From the NCBI GenBank assembly GCA_050290225.1, contig JBNKHG010000094.1:62001-126000 (forward strand): a stretch of DNA of 64,000 bases, written 5' to 3'. Each line of letters opens with the position of its first letter. Positions within the stretch are counted from its first letter, which is position 1. The notes below the pieces were generated by a model. That model ran no database searches and was not told the DNA's origin. It was given only the letters and a program-made list of their open reading frames with translations. This document shows, piece after piece, positions 26,931 through 35,033 of this stretch. The stretch is from JBNKHG01 sp050290225. GTDB taxonomy: Bacteria > Pseudomonadota > Gammaproteobacteria > Pseudomonadales > Cellvibrionaceae. The translations under genes and the position numbers were made by a program.

Positions 26931-28124
26931 GTGAAGAACTTATTTAAGCGATTTAAGAAATCCTCCGAATCCCAGGCCCCCGAATCGGAACAGCCTGTTC
27001 CAGCACCGTCGCCTGCAGACGAAACGGGCGCCGACACCGCCCCCGTGGGTGACGTCAATGCCAGCGCCACTGGCTCCACAACCCAGCTTGAGTCTACTCA
27101 GGAGGTCGATGCAGAGGCACCGCCGGATACAGAGAGGCAATCCACAGAGAGTGAATTCTCCAAACCTGACACGCAAACACCCCAGGAGAAACCGAGCTTC
27201 TTCGCCCGCATCAAGCGCGGCCTGAGCCGTACCAGCGCCAATTTCGCCGAAGGTTTGGGCAATCTGGTACTGGGACATAAAGAGATCGATGAAGAGTTGC
27301 TGGAGGAGATAGAAGCCCAACTGCTGGTGGCGGACGTCGGTATGGAGGCCACCAGTGAAATAATTGAGGATTTGACCTCCCGGGTGGCCCGCAAAGAGCT
27401 GGCCGATTCCGGCGCGCTCTATAAAGCCCTGCAGGCGTCTCTGAAAGACTTGCTGACCCCGGTAGAGCAGCCCCTGGAGATTGGTGCCGACTCCAAGCCC
27501 TATGTCATTCTGGTGGTAGGTGTGAACGGAGTGGGCAAGACCACCACCATTGGTAAGCTGGCCAAGCGCCTGCTGGGTGAGGGCAAGAGTGTGATGCTGG
27601 CTGCAGGCGACACCTTCCGCGCCGCCGCTGTGGAGCAATTGCAGGTTTGGGGCGAGCGAAATAATGTGCCGGTGGTGGCCCAACATACGGGTGCCGACAG
27701 TGCCTCGGTTATCTTCGATGCAATCCAGGCGGCCCAGTCCCGGCAGCTGGATGTGGTGATTGCCGACACAGCCGGCCGCCTGCACAATAAAAGTAACCTG
27801 ATGGAAGAACTGGCCAAGGTGCGCCGGGTGATGGCCAAGCTGGATGAAACTGCCCCTCACGAAGTGCTGCTGGTGCTGGATGCCGGTACTGGCCAGAATG
27901 CACTAAATCAGGCCAGGCAATTTATTGAGGCCGCCAATGTCAGCGGCCTGGCTCTGACCAAACTGGACGGCACCGCCAAAGGTGGTGTGATTTTCGCCCT
28001 GAGCAAGAAATTTGGACTGCCTGTGCGTTTTATCGGTGTCGGCGAGGGGATTGAAGACCTGCAGCCCTTCGCAGCCGAGCCCTTTATCCAGGCCTTGTTC
28101 AATAAGCAGAGTGATGCCGACTAA
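26931..28124 (+). CDS. ftsY: Signal recognition particle receptor FtsY
   Basis: Membrane-associated GTPase that receives SRP-ribosome complexes for inner-membrane protein insertion. The 397 residues have a long acidic A domain (about 10-90, rich in Glu, Ala and Thr), then the N domain and the G domain: GVNGVGKTTTIGKLA (about 198), the DTAGRLHNKSNLMEEL G3 segment and TKLDGTAKGG. The GTG start has no good ribosome site in view; the basic peptide KNLFKRFKK after it is typical. First gene of ftsY-ftsE-ftsX, followed by rpoH, as in E. coli. Confidence 0.96.
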   Translation: MKNLFKRFKKSSESQAPESEQPVPAPSPADETGADTAPVGDVNASATGSTTQLESTQEVDAEAPPDTERQSTESEFSKPDTQTPQEKPSFFARIKRGLSRTSANFAEGLGNLVLGHKEIDEELLEEIEAQLLVADVGMEATSEIIEDLTSRVARKELADSGALYKALQASLKDLLTPVEQPLEIGADSKPYVILVVGVNGVGKTTTIGKLAKRLLGEGKSVMLAAGDTFRAAAVEQLQVWGERNNVPVVAQHTGADSASVIFDAIQAAQSRQLDVVIADTAGRLHNKSNLMEELAKVRRVMAKLDETAPHEVLLVLDAGTGQNALNQARQFIEAANVSGLALTKLDGTAKGGVIFALSKKFGLPVRFIGVGEGIEDLQPFAAEPFIQALFNKQSDAD

Positions 28125-28142
28125 GCGGAGGGATACCAAACC

Positions 28143-28841
28143 GTGATTCGGTTCGATAATGTCAGCAAACGCTACCCCGGCGGGCATGAGGCCCTGAAGC
28201 GGGTAAGTTTTGAGTTGGATTCGGGGGAAATGGCTTTTCTTACCGGGCATTCAGGAGCCGGCAAGAGCACCCTGCTCAAGTTGATGATGTTGATGGAGCG
28301 GCCCAGCCAGGGCCAGGTACTGGTAAACTACCAGAATCTTAACCGCATGACTTCGGGTCAGGTGCCTCACTTTCGTCGCAATGTGGGCGTTGTATTCCAA
28401 AATCACCAGTTGTTATTTGATCGCAGTGTCTATGACAACGTCGCCCTCTCCCTGCAAATCGCTGGCTACCCGGTCACGGACATTCCCCGCCGTGTGAGAG
28501 CCGCCCTCGACAAGGTCAGCCTTCTGGGCAAGGAGCAGCAAAATCCCATTGCGCTTTCGGGTGGAGAACAGCAACGGGTGGGCATTGCCCGGGCTGTGGT
28601 TAACAAACCAGACCTGCTGTTGGCGGACGAACCCACAGGCAACCTTGATCCGCGTTTATCGGCGGAAATCATGACCCTGTTCCAGCAATTCAACGATGTG
28701 GGCGTCACCGTGTTGATCGCCTCTCACGACCTGGCCCTGGTGCAGCGCTTGCAAAAGCGGGTGCTCACCCTTAGAGATGGCCGGTTGGTTCACGACGGAG
28801 TCTTGCAGCGTGACGCGAAAGTCGACCTCGCACAGGCGTAA
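28143..28841 (+). CDS. ftsE: Cell division ATP-binding protein FtsE
   Basis: ATPase of the FtsEX complex, which acts at the septum to activate periplasmic peptidoglycan hydrolysis through EnvC-type partners. The 232 residues contain Walker A GHSGAGKS (36-43), the signature LSGGEQQR (about 138), Walker B LLLADEPTG (about 158) and the switch His in ASHD. The GTG start follows GGAGGG with a 10-nt spacer. It is 18 bp after ftsY and overlaps ftsX, so translation is coupled. Confidence 0.96.
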   Translation: MIRFDNVSKRYPGGHEALKRVSFELDSGEMAFLTGHSGAGKSTLLKLMMLMERPSQGQVLVNYQNLNRMTSGQVPHFRRNVGVVFQNHQLLFDRSVYDNVALSLQIAGYPVTDIPRRVRAALDKVSLLGKEQQNPIALSGGEQQRVGIARAVVNKPDLLLADEPTGNLDPRLSAEIMTLFQQFNDVGVTVLIASHDLALVQRLQKRVLTLRDGRLVHDGVLQRDAKVDLAQA

Positions 28842-29844
28842 GCGGGCTCAGCCTGCTGCGCAGACGCCGGGAAACAAGACAAGTGGCGTTAAAAGTGGTG
28901 CCAGCCAGAGCCAGGCCAGAGTTAGTGATCGCTTTTCGGCTTATCTGCTACATCACCAGTTGACGGCAGTAGAGGCCTTGGTGCGGCTGCTGAAGACTCC
29001 CCTGCAGAGTCTCTTGACCTGGCTGGTGGTGGCCATTGCCCTGGCCCTGCCGACAGTACTCTATATCGGCCTCGAGAATGTGCAGGCCGCCGGTCATGGA
29101 TGGCAGAGCAGCAACCAGATCTCGGTGTTTATTCACAAGCGCGCCAAACCCAATGCTGTTGACAGGTTGAGTGAAAGATTGCGCGCGCGCGCGGAGGTTG
29201 AGGCGGTGGAGTACATATCGCCCAGCCAGGCGCTGGCGGAGTTCCAGGCCTATTCCGGCTTTGGGCAGGTGTTGGAAACCCTGGACGATAACCCCCTACC
29301 TCCCGTTCTGTTGGTGAAGCCGGAGCTGAACAGTTCGCCGGCTCAACTTGAGCAGCTGCGACAACTCTTGCTGGATGAGCCGGTAGTGGACGATGTTCGG
29401 GTGGATATGGCCTGGGTGCAGCGCCTGCACGAGCTGATGCAATTGGGTCAACGCCTGGTGGTAGCGCTCGGTAGTCTGCTGGCTCTGGGGGTGTTGTTGG
29501 TGATTGGCAACACTGTGCGACTGGCCATTGAGAATCGCCGTGACGAAATAGTGATAGTGAAACTGGTGGGAGGCACTAATGCCTTCGTTCGTCGTCCCTT
29601 TCTTTACACCGGTTTCTGGTATGGTGTTGGCGGTGGCCTGCTGGCGCTGGTGGTAGTGGGGCTGGGGGTGTTCTGGATGTCGGGACCTGTTGCGCGGTTG
29701 GCGGCTCTCTACCAGAGTGATTTCGTCCTGCAGGGGATCGATTCTCTGGCTTGCGTGCAGTTGGTGCTGGGTGCGGGGGCCTTGGGGTTGGCCGGCGCCT
29801 GGCTCGCGGTAGGGCGACACCTGAGTGAAATTGAACCCAGATAA
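28810..29844 (+). CDS. ftsX: Cell division membrane protein FtsX
   Basis: Membrane partner of FtsE. From GTG 28810 it has 344 residues: a basic cytoplasmic N-terminal tail, TM1 (about 66-86), a periplasmic domain of roughly 100 residues that recruits hydrolase activators, then three TM helices near 205-330 (LVVALGSLLALGVLLVIGN and later). GGAG stands 9 nt before the chosen GTG, and the start lies inside ftsE (32-bp overlap). An ATG at 28777 would add eleven residues and overlap more. The C-terminus ends close to the rpoH control region. Confidence 0.93.
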   Translation: MTRKSTSHRRKRAQPAAQTPGNKTSGVKSGASQSQARVSDRFSAYLLHHQLTAVEALVRLLKTPLQSLLTWLVVAIALALPTVLYIGLENVQAAGHGWQSSNQISVFIHKRAKPNAVDRLSERLRARAEVEAVEYISPSQALAEFQAYSGFGQVLETLDDNPLPPVLLVKPELNSSPAQLEQLRQLLLDEPVVDDVRVDMAWVQRLHELMQLGQRLVVALGSLLALGVLLVIGNTVRLAIENRRDEIVIVKLVGGTNAFVRRPFLYTGFWYGVGGGLLALVVVGLGVFWMSGPVARLAALYQSDFVLQGIDSLACVQLVLGAGALGLAGAWLAVGRHLSEIEPR

Positions 29845-29901
29845 ATGGGTTAAATAACGTTAAAATTTGCAAATAAGCCACTGAATTGCAAAGAAAAGTA
29901 T

Positions 29902-29929
29902 AGAACTTCTTTAGAGTATAGCGATCTAA
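29902..29929 (+). promoter_or_regulatory. Candidate sigma-E-type promoter of rpoH
   Basis: AGAACTT (29902-29908), 16 bp, then TCTAA (29925-29929). This matches the known extracytoplasmic sigma-E pattern GGAACTT-N16-TCTAA/TCTGA at all but one position. It sits 51 nt before the rpoH ATG. E. coli rpoH also has a sigma-E promoter. Confidence 0.6.
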
Positions 29930-29980
29930 CCACAGGAATGCTAAACTCAGCCGGTGATTTTAACGGAGGTACCAGAGACG

Positions 29981-30835
29981 ATGGGTACAAGCCTACAGCC
30001 TGTAGATGTATTGGCGCCAGGTCAGAACCTCAGCGCGTATATCCAGGCCGTGAACGGATTTTCGGTCTTGTCTGCGGAAGAAGAGAAGCAGCTTGCTGAA
30101 GAACTCTACTACCGCGAAGACCTTGATGCTGCACGCCAACTGGTGATGGCACACCTGCGGTTCGTTGTCCATATCGCAAAATCCTATGCGGGTTACGGCC
30201 TCAATCAGGGTGACCTTATCCAGGAAGGCAATGTCGGGCTGATGAAGGCGGTGAAACGTTTCAATCCCGAAAAAGGCGTGCGTCTGGTCTCCTTCGCAGT
30301 CCACTGGATCAAAGCGGAGATTCACGAATTTATCCTGCGCAACTGGCGCATTGTAAAAATCGCCACTACCAAAGCCCAGCGCAAGCTGTTCTTTAACCTG
30401 CGCGGTGCCAAGAAGCGCCTGGCCTGGCTTAGCAACGACGAAGCCAAAGCCATCGCAGAGGACCTGGATGTGGACGTCAAGCACGTCCGCGAAATGGAAG
30501 GTCGTCTTGCCGCCTACGACGCTGGATTCGATGCCGGTACCGACGACGACGATGAGAGTGCCTTCCAGGCTCCGGTCAACTACCTTGAGGACAAACGCTT
30601 TGATCCGGCTATGCAGCTGGAAGAGGCGGACTGGGAAGCTTCCAGTGTCAACAACCTTACCCTTGCGCTGGACCAATTGGACGACCGCAGTCGCGATATC
30701 CTCCAGCAACGCTGGTTGAATGAAGACAAGGCAACCCTGCACGAACTTGCCGGCCAGTACGGCGTCTCTGCTGAACGCATCCGTCAGCTGGAAAAAAACG
30801 CCATGAAAAAAGTGCGTGCGATGATAGAAGCTTAA
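29981..30835 (+). CDS. rpoH: RNA polymerase heat-shock sigma factor RpoH (sigma-32)
   Basis: Sigma factor for cytoplasmic heat-shock genes. Start ATG 29981 follows GGAGGT (29965-29970) and gives 284 residues, the same length as the E. coli protein; a GTG at 29954 lies before that ribosome site and is rejected. Seen: region 2 (LVMAHLRFVVHIAKSYAGYG, DLIQEGNVGLMKAVKRF), the RpoH box QRKLFFNLR (about 127-135) and region 4 (RERIRQLEKN-type ending AERIRQLEKNAMKKVR). It follows ftsYEX as in enterics and Pseudomonas and ends at a terminator. Confidence 0.97.
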   Translation: MGTSLQPVDVLAPGQNLSAYIQAVNGFSVLSAEEEKQLAEELYYREDLDAARQLVMAHLRFVVHIAKSYAGYGLNQGDLIQEGNVGLMKAVKRFNPEKGVRLVSFAVHWIKAEIHEFILRNWRIVKIATTKAQRKLFFNLRGAKKRLAWLSNDEAKAIAEDLDVDVKHVREMEGRLAAYDAGFDAGTDDDDESAFQAPVNYLEDKRFDPAMQLEEADWEASSVNNLTLALDQLDDRSRDILQQRWLNEDKATLHELAGQYGVSAERIRQLEKNAMKKVRAMIEA

Positions 30836-30864
30836 TCAGCTCTTCTCGCATTATAAACACCGAG

Positions 30865-30892
30865 AGCCGCGTTTATCGCGGCTTTTTATTTT
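30865..30892 (+). terminator. Rho-independent terminator of rpoH
   Basis: Stem AGCCGCG / CGCGGCT with a five-base loop and a T-rich tail, 30 bp after the stop. Confidence 0.88.
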
Positions 30893-30913
30893 GCCTGCCA
30901 ATCGGCGCCGCCT

Positions 30914-31285
30914 ATGACCAAACTCTTTCTCAATATCTCGGCCATCAATGGGTTTTTAGCAGTGGCTCTGGGGGCTTTTGGGGCCCATGGATTGAAGGGA
31001 AAACTGGCGGAAAACCTGTTCAGTGCCTATGAAACTGGCGTGCAATACCACTTTTATCACGCTCTGGCTTTGCTGGGGGTGGCCTTGTTGATGCAAAGGT
31101 TTCAGGAGAGTACAGCTTTTCTTGTAAGTGGCTGGTTGTTTATTGTCGGGATCCTCTTGTTCTCAGGCAGCCTGTACGGGTTGGCGCTTGGGGGCTCCAA
31201 AATTCTGGGGCCGATTACACCGATGGGTGGGGCGTGTTTTTTGGCTGGCTGGGTAGCACTTTTTGTAGGTACTTTAAAAGTCTAG
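30914..31285 (+). CDS. DUF423 family small membrane protein
   Basis: A 123-residue inner-membrane protein of the DUF423/YgdD family, function unknown. Four hydrophobic helices are visible. Family marks are GAFGAHGL (about 19-26), the YHFYHALALLGVALL segment and TPMGGACFLAGW near the C-terminus. It stands between the rpoH terminator and trmB. The 185 bp after it are GC-rich with partial inverted repeats and hold no gene. Confidence 0.88.
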   Translation: MTKLFLNISAINGFLAVALGAFGAHGLKGKLAENLFSAYETGVQYHFYHALALLGVALLMQRFQESTAFLVSGWLFIVGILLFSGSLYGLALGGSKILGPITPMGGACFLAGWVALFVGTLKV

Positions 31286-31470
31286 GTCGGCTCCTATAGG
31301 AGGTCGAGGGGGAGACCGAGGCAGCCCCCGGTGTAGCACGAACTCGGCGTAAATCCTCACTTGGTGCCTCGACGCCGGCGTCCCGTCGGCGATGGACCGA
31401 GCTACATCTACCCCGGACTGCGCTTCAGTCGACTTTTCCAGGATTCAAAATAAATGTAGTGAAACAAAGA

Positions 31471-32178
31471 ATGTCAGAAACCTTCGAAATAAAACCCGAA
31501 TACAAACGCAAGGATATCCGCAGTTTTGTTATCCGCGGCGGTCGAATGACCCTCGGGCAAAAGAACGCCTTTGATAAGCAGTGGTCCGTCTATGGGCTTA
31601 GTCTCTACGATGGCAAGCTGGATTTCGAACAGGCTTACGGCCGCCGGGCCCCGGTGGTTCTGGAAATCGGCTTTGGTATGGGCGACTCCCTGTTGGAAAT
31701 GGCCAGACAGGAGAGCGATAAAAACTTTCTCGGTATCGAAGTGCACCCGCCGGGAGTGGGACGACTGATCAATAACGCCGGAAAGGAAGGGCTGCAAAAC
31801 CTGCGCGTCTATATGGCTGATGCCACCGACGTGTTGGAGGACTGTATCGCTGACGAAAGTATTGATCGCTTCCAGCTTTACTTCCCCGATCCCTGGCACA
31901 AGAAAAAGCACCACAAACGCCGAATCATTCAACCAGAATTCGTCCAGAGTATTCGCAAAAAGCTGAAAATCGGCGGTGTCTTCCATTTGGCCACTGACTG
32001 GGAAAACTATGCTGAACACATGATGGAAGTCATGTCAGCTGCGGAGGGTTTTAAAAACCGGGCAGATGAGTTTCACTATGCCGAACGACCCGATTACCGT
32101 CCGGTTACTAAATTCGAAAGACGCGGCGAGCGCCTCGGCCACGGTGTTTGGGATTTGTTGTTTGAGCGTATCGCCTAG
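31471..32178 (+). CDS. trmB: tRNA (guanine-N(7)-)-methyltransferase TrmB
   Basis: SAM-dependent enzyme making m7G46 in the tRNA variable loop. The 235 residues contain the SAM site LEIGFGMGDSLLEMA (about 65), FLGIEVHPPGVG, the catalytic FPDPWHKKKHHKRR (about 140) and the C-terminal T-x-x-E-type motif TKFERRG. The start is uncertain: ATG 31471 fits, and a GTG at 31459 would add four residues; neither has a clear ribosome site. Confidence 0.94.
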   Translation: MSETFEIKPEYKRKDIRSFVIRGGRMTLGQKNAFDKQWSVYGLSLYDGKLDFEQAYGRRAPVVLEIGFGMGDSLLEMARQESDKNFLGIEVHPPGVGRLINNAGKEGLQNLRVYMADATDVLEDCIADESIDRFQLYFPDPWHKKKHHKRRIIQPEFVQSIRKKLKIGGVFHLATDWENYAEHMMEVMSAAEGFKNRADEFHYAERPDYRPVTKFERRGERLGHGVWDLLFERIA

Positions 32179-32193
32179 CGTTCCATAGGAAAA

Positions 32194-32270
32194 TGTCAGT
32201 GACACTGTTTTTTAAAGGGACTGACGCTACAATACTCCGATAGGATTGTAAGAAACCAACTTTTCGGAGT
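32194..32270 (+). promoter_or_regulatory. Palindromes and inverted repeat before the Pmp3-like gene
   Basis: TGTCAGTGACA (32194-32204) and the overlapping CAGTGACACTG are odd palindromes. A TACAAT -10-like hexamer lies at 32228-32233. ACTCCGA (32234-32240) pairs with TCGGAGT (32264-32270), which contains the GGAG ribosome site of the next gene. Operator or translational hairpin; undecided. Confidence 0.4.
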
Positions 32271-32278
32271 GTTAAAGT

Positions 32279-32473
32279 ATGCGATTGATATTGGCCGTGC
32301 TACTACCCTGGTTGCAGTTTTTTACTATCGGCCGTCCCTTTGCCGGTATAATTTGCCTCATTTTGCAAATTACCCTGATCGGTTGGATTCCCGCCGCAAT
32401 CTGGTCTGTTTATGCTTTGAGCCAATACAAAACTGACAAGAAAATTGAAGTGGCGCTGAACAATAAAGACTAG
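32279..32473 (+). CDS. YqaE/Pmp3 family membrane protein
   Basis: A 64-residue protein with two membrane helices, of the UPF0057 (Pmp3/YqaE) type: LAVLLPWLQFFTIGRP, then a second helix ending in IGWIPAAIWSVYAL, matching the family's GWIPG/A-x-IHA region. The tail is charged. Members in yeast, plants and bacteria are induced by salt, cold or envelope stress and affect membrane potential. Its GGAG ribosome site, 9 nt before ATG, is part of an inverted repeat. It has its own small intergenic region and is followed 45 bp later by the DUF2959 gene. Confidence 0.75.
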   Translation: MRLILAVLLPWLQFFTIGRPFAGIICLILQITLIGWIPAAIWSVYALSQYKTDKKIEVALNNKD

Positions 32474-32518
32474 CGAACCGCTTGTTCTGATCCCAAAGGA
32501 TTAAAGGATTTTCCCGTT

Positions 32519-33193
32519 ATGACAGGATTTTCGACAGCCGCTCCCAAGTGGCGTGTGTTGGTTTTGGGTGTATTCGTGGTGATGAGTCTGGTGGCGTGCG
32601 AGAGCGCTTACTACAGTACCATGGAAAAAGTGGGTATTCACAAGCGGGATATTCTTTCTGACAGAATAGTGAATGCTCGCGATGCGCAGGAAGAGGCGAA
32701 GCAGCAGTTTCGTTCGGCATTAGAGCGCTTTTCCACTGAACTGGGGTTTGCAGGCGGAGATCTGGAAGACAAGTACAATGCGCTCAACGACGAATACGAG
32801 CGAAGCGAAGCGCGAGCTGAAGAGGTGCGTGATCGCATAGAGGCCGTGGAAAGTGTGGCCGAAGCCCTGTTTGATGAGTGGGAAGAGGAGCTGGGGCAGT
32901 ACACCAGCGCCAGCTTGCGCCGCCAGAGCGCCAACCAACTAAAATCCACCCGGCAGCGCTATAAGCGCATGTTGACGGCCATGCACACCGCCGAAAAACG
33001 CATGGCTCCCGTGCTAAATACTTTCCACGACCAGGTACTCTACCTCAAGCACAACCTCAATGCCCGGGCTATCGATTCATTGAAAAGCGAATTTGGCAGC
33101 CTCAAGAAGGATATCAACGTGTTGATCCGGGATATGGAGGCCTCCATCGACCAGGCCAACCGCTTTATTGAGTCCCTGGCCGAGACATCCTGA
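32519..33193 (+). CDS. DUF2959 family lipoprotein
   Basis: A 224-residue protein of unknown function. A lipoprotein signal is visible: hydrophobic stretch then LVACES, placing the lipid Cys near residue 29. The rest is long charged helices, probably a coiled coil (about 60-220, with REEVRDR-type heptads such as EYERSEARAEEVRDRIEAVE). The DUF2959 pattern fits across the whole length. It is on the same strand as the Pmp3-like gene and may share its transcript. It is convergent with the Usp gene across 110 bp. Confidence 0.82.
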   Translation: MTGFSTAAPKWRVLVLGVFVVMSLVACESAYYSTMEKVGIHKRDILSDRIVNARDAQEEAKQQFRSALERFSTELGFAGGDLEDKYNALNDEYERSEARAEEVRDRIEAVESVAEALFDEWEEELGQYTSASLRRQSANQLKSTRQRYKRMLTAMHTAEKRMAPVLNTFHDQVLYLKHNLNARAIDSLKSEFGSLKKDINVLIRDMEASIDQANRFIESLAETS

Positions 33194-33303
33194 CACTCTT
33201 TCCCTTCTTTTATTGGAACAACCAGCAAGGAGAGTGAAATGTTTAAGACCGAGTCATTCGTGTCTACCGGCTAAATTCAAAATGAGGCTGCCCATTGAAA
33301 CCT

Positions 33304-34167
33304 TCAATTGACAGTCAAAATATCGATATCCAACTCATCCAACACCTTTTCTGCCGTATTCCCCAATAGGGCTCCTTGCAATCCCTTGCGGGCAATGGTC
33401 CCAATGACCAACACATCAGCCGCGACCTCCCGGGCCGTGTCGATAATTGCGTTCTTGGCGTAGGGATCCTCCTTGATGTGCACATGGGCCGGTGGCACAC
33501 CAAAGCGCTCGGCAATAACATCTTCAAAACTGGCGTCTTCCTCCACCAGAATATTGAGCACGTTGGCTATATCTGCGCGTTCGTAGTGAACGGATACCAA
33601 GTGCAGCTCAAATCCGGTGGCCCTGGCCAGACGCTGGGCCTCAGTGACTATGGTGTTGTTGAGAATCTCGTGTTCCGGATCCCTGTTATTCATGGCAACG
33701 GCGGCGAGAATACGGCCGTTGATCCAGTCGTCGTCGGACTTGGTGAGCAGTACCGGGCAAGGCGCATAACGCAACAAGGTGTAATCGGACGTTCGGGATA
33801 ACTTGCGCGCCAAGGTGGTATGTGGTTCGGTGTTTTTCACAATCATGCTGGCCCCGTGCCGCGCTGCCGCGTGGCATGCCGAGTCGTACCAGTTCTCGTT
33901 CCAATAGGCTTCGGTGGTAATACTCACCCCCTGGGCGGCAATCGGTTTGGCCAGATCGTCAAGCCAGCGGAGGATACGGTTGAGCTCATGGTGCTTGGCG
34001 TCCTTGCGGGAGGGAAAGTCCGCCATCTGTTGTTCAGAAAGGTATACACAGCAAAAGGCGTGTACGCTACCCCGGGTATCCACAGCCAGTCGCACAGCTC
34101 TATCCAGCGCTGCCTGTTCGGCGCTGGTTGGATCGATTATCGCCATTAATTTGCCGGTTCTCGCCAT
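33304..34167 (-). CDS. Universal stress protein, tandem-domain (UspE-like)
   Basis: Cytosolic stress protein of 287 residues built from two Usp domains (about 1-145 and 150-287). The first begins GKLMAIIDPTSAEQAALDRAV. The second ends VLVIGTIARKGLQGALLGNTAEKVLDEL, with the G-x2-G-x9-GS/N nucleotide-type motif. Start ATG 34167 has AAGGAG 8 nt upstream; a longer frame from 34212 adds 15 residues without a ribosome site. It is divergent from elbB, with 178 bp between. Confidence 0.88.
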   Translation of the reverse strand: MARTGKLMAIIDPTSAEQAALDRAVRLAVDTRGSVHAFCCVYLSEQQMADFPSRKDAKHHELNRILRWLDDLAKPIAAQGVSITTEAYWNENWYDSACHAAARHGASMIVKNTEPHTTLARKLSRTSDYTLLRYAPCPVLLTKSDDDWINGRILAAVAMNNRDPEHEILNNTIVTEAQRLARATGFELHLVSVHYERADIANVLNILVEEDASFEDVIAERFGVPPAHVHIKEDPYAKNAIIDTAREVAADVLVIGTIARKGLQGALLGNTAEKVLDELDIDILTVN

Positions 34168-34345
34168 GGTGGAGTCTCCTTGTTTTGATTGCCTCGCATC
34201 GATACCTCTCATTACAATAGGTCAAATTTTCCAGGTTTGAATATATCTGGGCCAATTTCGTCCTCATATTTCCCGGGCTGTGGCGCCCGGATATTTTTTT
34301 GCAACAGGCGCCAATGCAGGCGTCGAATTTGGCAGGTGGTAAACG

Positions 34346-35002
34346 ATGACAAAGAAAGTAGCGGTTGTACTGGCGGGCTGCGGTGTTTTCGACGGCTCCG
34401 AAATTTACGAATCGGTCATTACGCTACTGCGTCTGGATCAGCAGGGAGCCCAGGTGCAGTGTTTTGCGCCCGATATTGAACAGATGCATGTAATCAATCA
34501 CCTGACGGGAGAAGTTGCCGAGGGTGAGACGCGCAATGTGCTGACAGAGGCTGCCCGCCTCGCCCGGGGCCAGATTAAAGACCTGGCCGAAGCCCGGGCC
34601 GAGGATTTTGACGCCCTGATTGTCCCCGGTGGCTTTGGCGCCGCCAAAAACCTCAGTGACTTTGCTGTGAAGGGAGCGGAACTGACGGTGAACCCCCAGT
34701 TCCTGGCTTTTGCCCAGGCCTTTCACCATGCCGGGAAGCCAGTGGGGCTGGTGTGCATCGCCCCGACCATGTCCGCAGCCATCTTCGGCCAGGGGGTGGA
34801 ATGCACCATCGGTAAGGATGCAGATGTGGCCGGTGCTATCGTCGCTACCGGCGGTGTGCACAAGGCGTGCGAAGTGGACGATATCTGTATCGATGCCAAC
34901 CGCAAACTGGTCACTACGCCCGCCTATATGCTGGCCGGAAGAATCAGCGAGGCGGCCGCTGGAATCAACAAGTTAGTCGATCAGGTGTTGGCGCTGGCCT
35001 AA
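34346..35002 (+). CDS. elbB: Isoprenoid biosynthesis glyoxalase ElbB
   Basis: A class I glutamine amidotransferase-like (DJ-1/PfpI) protein of 218 residues. Seen: VAVVLAGCGVFDGSEIYE at the N-terminus, LIVPGGFGAAKNLSDFA (about 91-107) and the nucleophile elbow GLVCIAPTM with Cys at about 135. E. coli ElbB has weak glyoxalase activity and was tied to early isoprenoid synthesis. It is convergent with yheS, 31 bp apart. The catalytic Cys and the Glu of GSE are in place. Confidence 0.92.
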   Translation: MTKKVAVVLAGCGVFDGSEIYESVITLLRLDQQGAQVQCFAPDIEQMHVINHLTGEVAEGETRNVLTEAARLARGQIKDLAEARAEDFDALIVPGGFGAAKNLSDFAVKGAELTVNPQFLAFAQAFHHAGKPVGLVCIAPTMSAAIFGQGVECTIGKDADVAGAIVATGGVHKACEVDDICIDANRKLVTTPAYMLAGRISEAAAGINKLVDQVLALA

Positions 35003-35033
35003 GCGACATCTATTGCAGCAGATAGCGGGGGGC

